Source: CAVORB01 sp963698495 (GTDB lineage: Bacteria > Pseudomonadota > Gammaproteobacteria > Chromatiales > Chromatiaceae). Taken from it: a stretch of DNA of 64,000 nt. A program made the position numbers and the translations under genes. This document shows positions 1 to 8,564 of this stretch, piece after piece. Under the pieces are notes generated by a model. That model had not been told where the DNA came from, did no database searches, and saw nothing but the letters and a program-made list of their open reading frames with translations. The stretch is from contig CAVORB010000032.1 in the NCBI GenBank assembly GCA_963698495.1, forward strand, positions 68,121 through 132,120, given 5' to 3'. Each line of letters starts with the position of its first letter. Within the stretch, counting starts at the first letter, position 1.

Positions 1-1
1 G

Positions 2-1327
2 GGCCTCCGCGGACTGGAGGTCCACCGACCAGCCGGAGGCCGGAATCTCCCGTTGTTCGCGTTCGATACGGCCGTCGGCGACCAGCTCCAGCTGTCCCTG
101 ACGCACCTCGACGCCACCGCGATCGCTGTCGGGCAGGCGGGTGACGAAGCTAGGTTGGCCGTTCACCAGCACCTGGCCCAGCGTCAGGGCGGGGCCGGCC
201 TCCACACGCCAGCTGCGCGTGAGCTCTCCGGATATGCGGTCACGCATGGAGTAACCGCCACCGCCGAAGTCCAGCCACAAATCACGACTCAGGGTCAGGC
301 GGTCCGGCGCCGGGTGCGCGTCCCCCCGCTGCACCTGGGTGAATCGCAGCACCTCGCCGGGCCGCAGCAGGTAGGCGGGCAGGCTGCTCCAGTCCGGCGG
401 CAGACCGGTCTGGCGCGGATCCACGGCCTCCGCGCCGGAGATCTCCACCTGCCGCAGATCCGGCCGGGACGCGAAAACCCACACCTCGCGATCCGGCCAT
501 GGAGGGGGACGCGGCGTGAGCCCGAGCTCGGCGACCGGACCCGCGTGATGTTCGCTGACATCGATCTGCCACTTGCCCGGGCGAACCTGCAGGCGCAGCG
601 CGCCGTCGGGCTCCAACCGCGCGGGCAACCGACTGTGCACCGCCAATGGCGTGCCGCCAGCGAGCAGGACATTTTCGAGGCGGACCTCCCGCGGCCTCCC
701 GGCCGCCTCGAGCGTAAGCCTGGTGAGGACGCGGAAGGGGATGTCGTCCTCCAGCCTGCGGTAGACCTCCAGTGCAAGCGAATCCGGGTCCGCGGCATGG
801 CTGCCGGCGCTCGCGCGTAACCAGAGCCTTCCGTCCTGACCCTGGCGCGGAAAATCCACCACCTCGCCGCCTATGCGCAAGGACACGCTGCCGGTTGTCG
901 CCGGGACCGGAAGTCCCTCGGGCATCGCGCCCCAGAGGAAGCGGCCGCTCAGGGCATGCTCGCCCGGGGGCAGCTTCACCACCGGGGCGCCGTCGCGAGA
1001 CAGCACGGGCGCGTACTCGGATCCCGCGCGAAGGTCCTGGGGCCAGTGCTCGGCATCGCCCGGCAGCGGGACCCAGGTCTCGGCGTAGACCCGCCAGCGC
1101 TGCGCGAACAGGCCCCCGTCCGCGTCGAGATCCAGATCCAATCGCCCGGGCCAGGCGCACAAGCGCTCTCCGCCCCCGATGATGACGGGACACTGACGCT
1201 GATCCACCCCCTCCAGCACCCACGGAATCCAGTCCCTCAGGGCTTCGGGGACCTGAGCCTCGACATCATCGGCCGCGCCCAAGGCAGGCGCGGTGAACAG
1301 GAAAAAGAGCAGGAGGATGCGCACCAT
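2..1327 (-). CDS. Unrecognised exported protein, partial (C-terminus outside window)
   Basis: Reading leftward from the ATG at 1327, 442 codons stay open to the window edge, so the C-terminus is missing. A GGAGAG ribosome binding site lies about 8 bases upstream of the ATG. The first 20 or so residues (MVRILLLFFLFTAPALGAAD) form a clear signal peptide, so the product is probably periplasmic or surface-exposed. The rest is rich in beta-type, Arg/Asp/Leu-rich sequence (for example LRLQVRPGKWQIDVSE) with no transmembrane segment and no catalytic motif I recognise. Related proteins are probably long hypothetical envelope proteins, but I cannot name a family. The long open frames on the opposite strand are antisense shadows. 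Confidence 0.7.
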   Translation of the reverse strand, partial: MVRILLLFFLFTAPALGAADDVEAQVPEALRDWIPWVLEGVDQRQCPVIIGGGERLCAWPGRLDLDLDADGGLFAQRWRVYAETWVPLPGDAEHWPQDLRAGSEYAPVLSRDGAPVVKLPPGEHALSGRFLWGAMPEGLPVPATTGSVSLRIGGEVVDFPRQGQDGRLWLRASAGSHAADPDSLALEVYRRLEDDIPFRVLTRLTLEAAGRPREVRLENVLLAGGTPLAVHSRLPARLEPDGALRLQVRPGKWQIDVSEHHAGPVAELGLTPRPPPWPDREVWVFASRPDLRQVEISGAEAVDPRQTGLPPDWSSLPAYLLRPGEVLRFTQVQRGDAHPAPDRLTLSRDLWLDFGGGGYSMRDRISGELTRSWRVEAGPALTLGQVLVNGQPSFVTRLPDSDRGGVEVRQGQLELVADGRIEREQREIPASGWSVDLQSAEA

Positions 1328-1535
1328 GGCTAGAGCTCTCCGTGCCGCGTTCCGAGGTCCGCCACCGGCATCACGCGCCACCCGACACGGCGGCGAGATG
1401 GCACCGATTAGGATCCCTCGCTCGGACGTCGGACGCGGTCCCCGCCGCGGAAAACGCGGCTACGACTTGGCGAGTCTACCGTTGGCTTGCCCGCCCGGCA
1501 CAAGACGTGGTGTCCAGGCGGCAACACGAGCGGCG

Positions 1536-1913
1536 TTACTTCTTCGTCTTCTTCTTTTTCTTCTTGTCCTTGTCTTTCTTCTTTCCCTTGTCCTTCTTCT
1601 TCGGCTTTTCCGCCGCTTCCTTCTCGGAGCGTTTTCCCTTACCCCCCTTCTTCTTGGACGGCGGTGCCTCAGCGGGGGAGATGGGGCTGACATCATCGAC
1701 AGGCGCCTTCGTTGCCCCGGCGTCTCCCGAACCAAGCAGCTCGGCGGCGGCCGCCTTCACCCTCGCGGCGCGGGCCTCGCCGAACCCCGGAACCGCGCAG
1801 AGATCGGAGATCGAGACACTAGCAAGGTCTTCGACACTCTTGATACCGTGCGCGGAAAGATCTTGCACACTGCTCGGGCCAAGGCCCTTGATGTCTGTGA
1901 GGGTGGCGCTCAT
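1536..1913 (-). CDS. Helix-hairpin-helix protein with lysine-rich histone-like tail
   Basis: A 125-residue protein. Residues 1-60 carry a helix-hairpin-helix pair (IKGLGPSSVQDL and VPGFGEARAARV), the type that binds the DNA backbone non-specifically, as in the DNA-binding modules of RuvA, UvrC and RNA polymerase alpha. Residues 85-125 are almost only Lys with some Asp, Glu, Gly and Thr and end in a run of lysines. The architecture resembles a bacterial histone-H1-like tail joined to a HhH module, suggesting a nucleoid or DNA-associated role. AGGAGA sits about 8 bases before the ATG. It is transcribed away from the ABC operon to its right. The function is inferred from architecture only. Confidence 0.8.
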   Translation of the reverse strand: MSATLTDIKGLGPSSVQDLSAHGIKSVEDLASVSISDLCAVPGFGEARAARVKAAAAELLGSGDAGATKAPVDDVSPISPAEAPPSKKKGGKGKRSEKEAAEKPKKKDKGKKKDKDKKKKKKTKK

Positions 1914-2241
1914 GGACGGGTCTCCTGAATCCTCTCTTATTTCGCTGTTGACAAGGGAATTTATTACGGCTTGGTGAAGAAACCATAGCCCGCGGGAAAA
2001 GACAAGATGCGGAACAAGGTATCTGCAGCTCGTCGTCTGCGCGCATACCTGTTACATCCGCCGAAAACGTCGGTACAAATCGAGGAGGCTTACCCGCCCG
2101 GTGTCGCCTGGGGTAGCGTCCATGTCTTGATTTGCGGACGCGTGTGGGCTGAAATCCGCGCCCGGGAACCCAACCGCAGAAATCGTGTCTTTTTTGGCGC
2201 TTTCGAACGCCAATCGACCAACAACCAGGAGCATGATTCGC
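1914..2241. other. Divergent intergenic region
   Basis: This gap separates the reverse-strand HhH gene from the forward ABC operon and must hold both promoters. It contains an inverted repeat, TTGGCG and CGCCAA around an 8-base spacer, at about 2198-2217, shortly before the ABC ATPase start. It could be a regulator site or an mRNA hairpin. I found no convincing -35/-10 pair and no gene. Confidence 0.35.
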
Positions 2242-3177
2242 ATGATCGAGGTTGACAAGCTCACGCGCAGCTATGGCGACCTGCGTGCGGTGGACGATGT
2301 CTCGTTCCGCATCGGACCCCACGAGGTCGTGGGACTGCTTGGCCACAACGGAGCCGGCAAGACCACCATCATGAAGATGCTGACCGGCTTTCTCGAGCCG
2401 AGCGCCGGGGACATCCGGATCGACGGTCTGGACATCGGCGCGCGCCGCCGCGAGATCCAGCGGCGCATCGGCTACCTGCCCGAGAACTGCCCGCTCTACC
2501 CGGAGATGACCGTCATCGACTATCTGGAGTACCAGGCGGCCCTGCACGGGGTCACAGCCGCCCAACGGCCCGCGGCGATCAGGTCGGCGATCGAGCGCAC
2601 CGGACTCGGGCCGAAGGCGACCCAGGTGATCGCGACCCTGTCACGCGGTTATCGCCAGCGGGTCGGCGTGGCGCAGGCCATCCTGCACGCCCCCGCCATC
2701 CTCATCCTGGACGAGCCCACCAACGGGCTGGACCCCTCGCAGATCCAGCACATGCGCTCGCTGATCCGTGAGTTGTCAGAGACCGCCACCGTGATGCTCT
2801 CCACCCACATCCTGCAGGAGGTCGAGGCGGTGTGCGAGCGGGTGCTCATCATGCGCGCAGGCCGCCTGGCGCTCGATGCGCGACTCGACGCCCTCGCCAC
2901 CACGCATCGCCTGCTGGTGACCCTCGACCGGAAGCCGAGCGAGGCCGAGCCTCTGCTCAACGGACTGGATGACGTTTCGGCGCTGGAGCACAGGGACGCC
3001 GGCGCAGACCGATACCGCTACCTTCTCGAAACGGCGGACCCGGAGACGACCGCTGCCATGGTCGCCAGGCGCGTCGGCGAGGCGGGCTGGTCGCTGTACG
3101 GCCTGCAGCCCGAATCCCGCAACCTGGAAACCCTGTTCGGAGAGCTCAACGAGCGACCGGAGGTGGCCCATGCATGA
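2242..3177 (+). CDS. ABC transporter ATP-binding protein (GldA-like)
   Basis: ATPase of an ABC-2-type exporter, 311 residues. Walker A GHNGAGKT is at residues 34-41, a signature variant LSRGYRQR near 133-140, and Walker B ILILDEPTNGLDP near 153-165. The start MIEVDKLT at 2242 is preferred over the ATG at 2233 because AGGAG at 2227-2231 is 10 bases from the former and only 1 base from the latter. The C-terminal 80 residues are the regulatory extension typical of the GldA/NatA class. It overlaps the next gene by 8 bases and surely forms one complex with the downstream fused permease. GldA proteins serve gliding in Bacteroidetes, but proteobacterial versions have no settled substrate. Confidence 0.88.
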   Translation: MIEVDKLTRSYGDLRAVDDVSFRIGPHEVVGLLGHNGAGKTTIMKMLTGFLEPSAGDIRIDGLDIGARRREIQRRIGYLPENCPLYPEMTVIDYLEYQAALHGVTAAQRPAAIRSAIERTGLGPKATQVIATLSRGYRQRVGVAQAILHAPAILILDEPTNGLDPSQIQHMRSLIRELSETATVMLSTHILQEVEAVCERVLIMRAGRLALDARLDALATTHRLLVTLDRKPSEAEPLLNGLDDVSALEHRDAGADRYRYLLETADPETTAAMVARRVGEAGWSLYGLQPESRNLETLFGELNERPEVAHA

Positions 3178-6067
3178 CGTGATGCGCGTCGCCCGCAAGG
3201 AGCTCTGGGGCTTTTTCGCCTCCCCGGTCGCCTACATTTTCCTGGGCGCCTTCCTCGCGGTGAACCTCTTCGTCTTCTTCTGGGTGGAGACCTTTTTCGC
3301 CCGCAACATCGCAGATGCCCGCCCCCTGTTCGACTGGATGCCGGTGCTGCTGATCTTCCTCGCCGCCGCGCTCACCATGCGAATGTGGAGCGAGGAGCGG
3401 CGCTCGGGGACACTCGAGACCCTGATGACCCTGCCGATCTCACCTCTCAAGCTGGTGCTCGGCAAGTTCCTTGCCGCGCTGGCGCTGGTAGCCGTGGCGC
3501 TGGCGCTCACCCTGCCGTTGCCGGTAACCGTGTCCTTGCTGGGGCCGCTGGACTGGGGGCCGGTGCTCGGCGGCTATCTCGCCACCTTGTTGCTGGCGGC
3601 GGCCTACATCGCCGTCGGACTCTATGTCTCGGCGCGGACCGACAATCCCATCGTCAGCCTCATCGGCACCACGCTGCTGTGCGGGGTGTTCTTCCTCCTG
3701 GGCTCGGACGCGCTCACCGGCCTGCTGGGGCATCGCGGCGGCGAGCTGCTCAAGCTGCTGGGCAGCGGCTCCCGTTTCGAGTCCGTTACCCGCGGGGTCA
3801 TAGACCTGCGCGACCTGTATTTCTATCTGAGCATCGTCGGCGTCTTCCTGACGCTCAACGTGTACACCCTGGAGCGCCTGCGCTGGGAGGGCGACCGCTC
3901 GCGGCCCGAGCTTCGCCGACGCTGGGCACTGATCACCGCCCTGTTCGCCGCCAACTTCCTGGCCGGAAACCTGTGGCTGCAGCAGATCGGCTGGGCGCGC
4001 GCCGACATCACCCAGGGGCGGGTCTACTCGATCTCGGACGCCACCCGCGGCTATCTCGCCCAGCTCCAGGAGCCGCTGCTCATCCGCGGCTACTTCAGCG
4101 CCCAGACGCACCCCCTCCTCGCCCCGCTGGTCCCGAAGATCCGCGACCTGCTGCGCGAGTATGAGATCGCGGGCGGCGGCAAGGTGCGGGTGGAGATCCT
4201 CGACCCCCTGTCGGACCCGGAGCTGGAGCGCGAGGCGGGCGAGAAGTACGGCATCCGCCCGGTCGCCTTCCAGACGGCGAGCAAGTACCAGGCGGCCGTG
4301 GTCAACTCCTATTTCGACGTCCTGGTGCAATACGGGGGGCAGTACGAGAAGCTCGGCTTCCGCGATCTCATCGAGATCAAGGCGGCGGGCGAGACCGATC
4401 TCGACGTGCGCCTGCGCAACCCGGAGTACGACCTCACGCGCACCATCAAGAAGGTCCTGTACGGCTACCAGGGAGGCGGCGATCTGTTCCAGGGCCTGAC
4501 CCGGCCCATCGTCCTCCACGGCTACATCTCGCCCGCGGCCATGCTGCCGGAACCCCTGCCTGCGCTTCGGGCCGACCTGGAGCGAGTCGCCGAGGAGATG
4601 CAGTCCGAGTCCCAGGGCAAGTTCAGCTTCGATATCCAGGACCCGGACGCGGGAGACGGCGCCCTGGCGGCCGAGATCCACGAGCGCTTCGGCTTCCAGC
4701 CCCTGGTGCTGGATCTGCTCAACCCGACGGCCTTCTACTTCTACCTAGTCCTGGAGTCGGGCGAGCAGGCGATCCCCGTGCCGCTGCCCGAGGAGCTCAA
4801 CCAGGAGGGGCTGAGGCGGGCGATCGAGGCGGGCGTCAAGCGCTTCACCCCGGGCGTGCTCAAGACGGTGGCACTCTACACTCCGTCCCCGGGCGCGGGA
4901 TTCGCGCCGGGACAGGCGAGCTACAACGAGCTGCGCGACGCCCTGCACGCCAACGTCAACCTGCGCGAGACCGACCTCGCCGCGGGTACGGTGCCGACGG
5001 ACGCGGACCTGCTGCTGGTGGTCGGGCCCGAGGACCTGGACGAGCGTCAGGTGTTCGCCATCGACCAGTTCCTGATGCAGGGCGGGAGCGTGATCCTGGC
5101 CGCATCCCCCTATCACGTGGATCTGGGAGGGCAGGCGATCAGCGCCCGCAAGCAGCCTACCGGCCTGGAGGAATGGCTCGACAACGCGGGACTGAAGCTG
5201 GAGGAGACCCTGGTGCTCGACCCCCAGAACACACCCTTCCCCATCCCGGTGCAGCGCCAGGTGATGGGCCTGGTGGTGGAGGAGATCCAGACCCTGGCCT
5301 ACCCCTATTTCCCGGACATCCGCAGCGACGGCATGGACGAGGAAACGGGCATCGCCTCGCCCCTGGGCCAGATCACGCTCAACTGGGCATCTCCGATTCA
5401 GGTCGATCAGGAGCGCAACCAGGACCGGCACGTGATCGAACTGCTCCGAAGCTCACAGGCGTCCTGGACCGACCCTGGAGAGGACATACAGCCCGATTTC
5501 CAGGCCTACCCGGATTACGGGTTCGCGCGCGGGGAAGCGACCGGTCCGCGGACGCTGGCGGTGGCGGTGGAGGGGCGCTTCCGCTCCTGGTTCGCCGGCA
5601 GGCCGTCTCCGTTGCTCACCGAGGCGACCCCGCAGGACGACGCGCCGGCGGAGCCGGACGCGGAGGACAGCGAGCCAGAGGAAGACAAGCCACCGGTGGT
5701 CTCCGGCGTGGTCGAGTCCTCCCCCGCCTCGGCCAAGCTGATCCTCGTGGGCTCGGCGAGCTTCGTCACGGACACCGCGATCAGCCTCGCGACCGAGGCG
5801 ACCAGGACCGTCTATACCAAGCCGCTGGAGCTGATACAGAACGCGGTGGACTGGTCGCTCGAGGACCGGGGCCTGCTCGCGCTGCGCGGGCGCGGTCAGT
5901 ACTCGCGGCTGCTCGTACCGCTGGACCGCGGGCAGCAGATGTTTTGGGAGTATCTCAACTACGCGCTGGCGCTCGGCGGCCTGTTACTCGTGTACGGGCT
6001 GTACCGGCGCGGCCGACGCAAGCGCCAGCGGCACTACCAAGCCCTGATGTCCACGGGGAGGTCCTGA
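3170..6067 (+). CDS. Fused ABC permease and GldG-like protein
   Basis: A 965-residue fusion. Residues 1-290 form an ABC-2-type permease with about six transmembrane segments (MHDVMRVARKELWGFF start). A seventh segment near 310-330 leads into a GldG-like extracytoplasmic region (about 330-900), which ends in a C-terminal membrane anchor near 925-945 and a basic tail. In Flavobacterium, GldF and GldG are separate proteins; here they are one chain. Residues 815-845 are an acidic low-complexity linker. The gene overlaps the ATPase gene by 8 bases and is followed 3 bases later by the DUF4340 gene. The likely role is an envelope exporter or assembly machine with unknown cargo. Confidence 0.86.
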   Translation: MHDVMRVARKELWGFFASPVAYIFLGAFLAVNLFVFFWVETFFARNIADARPLFDWMPVLLIFLAAALTMRMWSEERRSGTLETLMTLPISPLKLVLGKFLAALALVAVALALTLPLPVTVSLLGPLDWGPVLGGYLATLLLAAAYIAVGLYVSARTDNPIVSLIGTTLLCGVFFLLGSDALTGLLGHRGGELLKLLGSGSRFESVTRGVIDLRDLYFYLSIVGVFLTLNVYTLERLRWEGDRSRPELRRRWALITALFAANFLAGNLWLQQIGWARADITQGRVYSISDATRGYLAQLQEPLLIRGYFSAQTHPLLAPLVPKIRDLLREYEIAGGGKVRVEILDPLSDPELEREAGEKYGIRPVAFQTASKYQAAVVNSYFDVLVQYGGQYEKLGFRDLIEIKAAGETDLDVRLRNPEYDLTRTIKKVLYGYQGGGDLFQGLTRPIVLHGYISPAAMLPEPLPALRADLERVAEEMQSESQGKFSFDIQDPDAGDGALAAEIHERFGFQPLVLDLLNPTAFYFYLVLESGEQAIPVPLPEELNQEGLRRAIEAGVKRFTPGVLKTVALYTPSPGAGFAPGQASYNELRDALHANVNLRETDLAAGTVPTDADLLLVVGPEDLDERQVFAIDQFLMQGGSVILAASPYHVDLGGQAISARKQPTGLEEWLDNAGLKLEETLVLDPQNTPFPIPVQRQVMGLVVEEIQTLAYPYFPDIRSDGMDEETGIASPLGQITLNWASPIQVDQERNQDRHVIELLRSSQASWTDPGEDIQPDFQAYPDYGFARGEATGPRTLAVAVEGRFRSWFAGRPSPLLTEATPQDDAPAEPDAEDSEPEEDKPPVVSGVVESSPASAKLILVGSASFVTDTAISLATEATRTVYTKPLELIQNAVDWSLEDRGLLALRGRGQYSRLLVPLDRGQQMFWEYLNYALALGGLLLVYGLYRRGRRKRQRHYQALMSTGRS

Positions 6068-6070
6068 GCC

Positions 6071-7177
6071 ATGCAAGCAGGTAACAACGTCAACCCGGCA
6101 ATCACCCGCGGCGGCCGCGGCCCCCTCACGCCGCTTGCCTCCGCACTCACCATCCTGCTGTTGGTGCAGATCGCCTTCGCCCTGGTCCTCGGATTCGGGG
6201 GACGCGACCTGGCACCGGCCCAATCCCAAGGTCCCCTGCTCGCCATCGACCGCGAACGGATCACCCGCATCCGGATCGAGGCTCCGAAAACGGAGCCGTT
6301 GGTGCTGGAGAGAAAGGACGGCGCGTGGCGGATACCCGGCCTCGGGGACTTCCCCGCCGCCGGGTTCAAGATCGACGAGTTGCTGGGCAAGCTCGCGGCG
6401 ATCGAGAAACGCCTGCCGGTAGCCACCTCCGAGTCGGCGCTGACGCGCTTCAAGGTGGCGGAGACCGGGTTCGAGCGGCGCCTGACGCTGGAAGGAGCGG
6501 ACACCCCGGCCGCCACCCTGTACCTTGGGGACTCGCCCGGGTTCCGCCGGCTGTACGTTCGCGCCGCTGGCGAGCGGGCGGTCTACGAGGCCGAGCTCGC
6601 GCTGTTCGATGCATCCGAGAAGGCGAACGACTGGACCGACACGACCCATCTCCAACTCCCGGCGGAGAACATCCAGGGCATGCGGCTGGCGGACGCAACC
6701 CTCGAGCGCGAGAACGGCGTCTGGAGGCTGGTCGACGCCGCCGAGGGCGAGGAGCTCGACCAGCAGGCGGTCGACGAGGCCGCGCGCAAGCTGGCGAGTC
6801 TCGATTTCAGCTCGGTCGCCGCCAGTGCCGTGCCCGGCAACGAAGCAGACGGGACGGTGGCGCCGCAGAAGGTCTTTGGGGTCACATTGGGAACCGGAGA
6901 GACGCGCGAGTATCGCCTGTCCGAAATCGGGGACAGCGAGGACTGGTCGCTGCGGGTCTCCGACCTGCCTTACACCTTCGTGCTGCCAGCGTACGTGGCC
7001 GAGGGGCTGACCATGGACCGAGCATCCCTGCTCCAGGCGAGCGGACCCATCGAAGCCGAAGATGCAGGACCGGACGACGACGCCGAGCCGGAAACCGCGG
7101 ACGGCCAGGACGGCTTGCCCACCTCGGACGGCGACGCGCCGCGCGAGGGCGGGACCGGTCCATCTCCAACCCAGTAA
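6071..7177 (+). CDS. DUF4340 domain-containing membrane-anchored protein
   Basis: A 368-residue protein with one N-terminal transmembrane segment (about 20-42) and a long extracytoplasmic region. The repeated pattern of a short strand, then ERKDGAWRIPG and later ERENGVWRLVD, is characteristic of the DUF4340 beta-rich repeat. The last 40 residues are acidic and disordered. It lies 3 bases after the GldG fusion, and DUF4340 proteins routinely accompany GldA/GldFG-type transporters, so it is the third component of this exporter. No enzymatic residues are evident and its molecular role is not established. Confidence 0.85.
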   Translation: MQAGNNVNPAITRGGRGPLTPLASALTILLLVQIAFALVLGFGGRDLAPAQSQGPLLAIDRERITRIRIEAPKTEPLVLERKDGAWRIPGLGDFPAAGFKIDELLGKLAAIEKRLPVATSESALTRFKVAETGFERRLTLEGADTPAATLYLGDSPGFRRLYVRAAGERAVYEAELALFDASEKANDWTDTTHLQLPAENIQGMRLADATLERENGVWRLVDAAEGEELDQQAVDEAARKLASLDFSSVAASAVPGNEADGTVAPQKVFGVTLGTGETREYRLSEIGDSEDWSLRVSDLPYTFVLPAYVAEGLTMDRASLLQASGPIEAEDAGPDDDAEPETADGQDGLPTSDGDAPREGGTGPSPTQ

Positions 7178-7261
7178 CCGCTCGTGCACCGGCGGCCCTG
7201 CCGCCGGTGTCGATCGCGGTCGACGACCCACGGCCGCGCGCTGCCAAGACCACTGCCGCCA

Positions 7262-7684
7262 ATGATCCCCATCACAGCAACCATCAGCATTGGCGAGTCC
7301 GAGCTCGAGGAGCGGTTCACGCGCTCCCCCGGACCCGGCGGCCAGAACGTCAACAAGGTGGCGACAGCGGTGCAACTGCGGTTCGACGCGGCCCAGTCTC
7401 CGTCACTGCCGGACGGCGTGCGCGCGCGCTTGATCCGACTCGCGGGTCGGCGCGCGAGCAGCGACGGCATCATCACCATCGAGGCGCATCGCTTCCGCAA
7501 TCGGGAGCGCAACCGCGAAGACGCGCTGGGTCGGCTGGTCGATCTCATTCGTCAGGCCGCGCACAAGCCCAAGCCACGGAAGAAGACCCGCCCGACCAAG
7601 GCATCGAAGGAGCGCCGTCTCACGGAGAAGCGCAAGCGCGGACTCACCAAGAAACTGCGTTCCGACGGTCGTCAAGACGACTGA
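7262..7684 (+). CDS. arfB: Alternative ribosome-rescue peptidyl-tRNA hydrolase ArfB-type
   Basis: A 140-residue release-factor-like protein. The catalytic GGQ lies at residues 26-28 within SPGPGGQNVNK, and the C-terminus is a basic tail (KPKPRKKTRPTKASKERR) that in ArfB/YaeJ enters the empty mRNA channel of stalled ribosomes. It hydrolyses peptidyl-tRNA on non-stop complexes. It is much too short to be RF1 or RF2 and lacks their codon-recognition domain. The start MIPITATISI at 7262 gives the normal family length; an upstream in-frame extension to 7184 looks non-coding. It lies 84 bases after the DUF4340 gene and may be independent of that operon. Confidence 0.93.
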   Translation: MIPITATISIGESELEERFTRSPGPGGQNVNKVATAVQLRFDAAQSPSLPDGVRARLIRLAGRRASSDGIITIEAHRFRNRERNREDALGRLVDLIRQAAHKPKPRKKTRPTKASKERRLTEKRKRGLTKKLRSDGRQDD

Positions 7685-7740
7685 GATCCGTTCCCGAATT
7701 CGCCCGAGCCCCATCGGTTCCCGGCGCGATTGATCCGATC

Positions 7741-7766
7741 GGCGGGATCCCGCAAAAGATCCCGCC
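7741..7766 (+). terminator. Strong hairpin downstream of arfB
   Basis: A perfect 9-base inverted repeat, GGCGGGATC (7741-7749) and GATCCCGCC (7758-7766), with an 8-base loop, 57 bases after the arfB stop. It is followed by CAAAAA, not a T run, so it is at best an imperfect intrinsic terminator on the + strand. On the opposite strand the order is A-rich then stem. Confidence 0.4.
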
Positions 7767-7931
7767 CAAAAACCTGTACCGGGCCGAAATCCACGTTATC
7801 ATTAGGCGCACCGAGTGGCCGCCTCAGTCGCGGCGCATCAACACAAAGGCCCATCCCATCTGTTCAGAGCCCCAGCCAGGAAGTTTGTATTTCAACTAGA
7901 CCGGACTATTACCAAGAGGCGAGTGAGTGAC

Positions 7932-8453
7932 ATGGCTGATGACGAAAAAAGGATCGTAACCAAGAAGGCCACGGCGAAACCCGAGGCCGCCCGGAAAACC
8001 GTTTCCAAGAAGGCCGGCACCAAGAAGGTGGTCGCAAAGACCGCCGGCGCGACCGGCACTACCGCCCGAAAGCCCCCGGTAGCGGCCAAGAAGGTCGTGG
8101 CCCGCGCGACCAAGAAGACCGCAGTCGAAAAGGCTGCGGCACCGGCGACCGCGGCGAAGCCCGCCAGCTCTCCCGCATCCGGCCGGACCCCGGCGGCGGC
8201 GAGACCGGCCGCGAGGACAAGGCCGATGCCGAACGCGGCCCCGCGTTCTCCCCAGTCGAGCTTACCGCTCGAAGAGAGATCGGGTGCGACGCGCGCCTCC
8301 GGCGCCGTCGCTCCGCAGGAGAGGTACAAGATGATCGAGGAGGCCGCCTACTACAAGGCCGAGAAGCGCAACTTCGACCCCGCGTTCAATGCCCAGAACT
8401 GGGCCGAGGCCGAGCGCGAGATCGACGCGATGCTCGCCGCGCGCCGCCGCTGA
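7932..8453 (+). CDS. DUF2934 protein with Lys/Ala-rich histone-like N-terminus
   Basis: A 173-residue protein. Residues 1-90 are Lys/Ala/Thr/Val-rich repeats (TKKATAKPEAARKTVSKKA and similar), resembling AlgP- or histone-H1-like tails. Residues 90-130 are Pro/Ala/Arg-rich. The C-terminal 45 residues match the short DUF2934 motif (IEEAAYYKAEKRNFDPA, then NWAEAEREID). DUF2934 has no known function. The basic region suggests nucleic-acid binding. It is the second protein in this window with a basic histone-like tail, after the HhH protein at 1536-1913. It converges on the RND operon. Confidence 0.82.
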   Translation: MADDEKRIVTKKATAKPEAARKTVSKKAGTKKVVAKTAGATGTTARKPPVAAKKVVARATKKTAVEKAAAPATAAKPASSPASGRTPAAARPAARTRPMPNAAPRSPQSSLPLEERSGATRASGAVAPQERYKMIEEAAYYKAEKRNFDPAFNAQNWAEAEREIDAMLAARRR

Positions 8454-8483
8454 CTCGCCCTTCCAACGGCTGCGAACCATCCT

Positions 8484-8505
8484 TCGCCTGACCGAGCTCA
8501 GGCGA
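8484..8505. terminator. Inverted repeat between convergent genes
   Basis: TCGCCTGA (8484-8491) and TCAGGCGA (8498-8505) form a perfect 8-base stem with a 6-base loop. It sits in the 111-base gap between the converging DUF2934 and RND permease genes. The position suits a bidirectional terminator although no T tract follows on either side. Confidence 0.4.
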
Positions 8506-8564
8506 GGAGTGGTGCTCGCCATCGGACTTGGCCTCACGGCAGAACCACAAAAGCATCCCCATGT

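Noticed and set aside
53..1223. Open frames on both strands at the left edge that differ from the chosen partial gene
   Set aside because: Only the frame starting at 1327 has a signal peptide, a Shine-Dalgarno and protein-like composition running to the edge.
1945..1975. TTGACA at about 1945 as a -35 for the ABC operon
   Set aside because: No acceptable -10 follows at 16-18 bases and the operon start is nearly 300 bases away.
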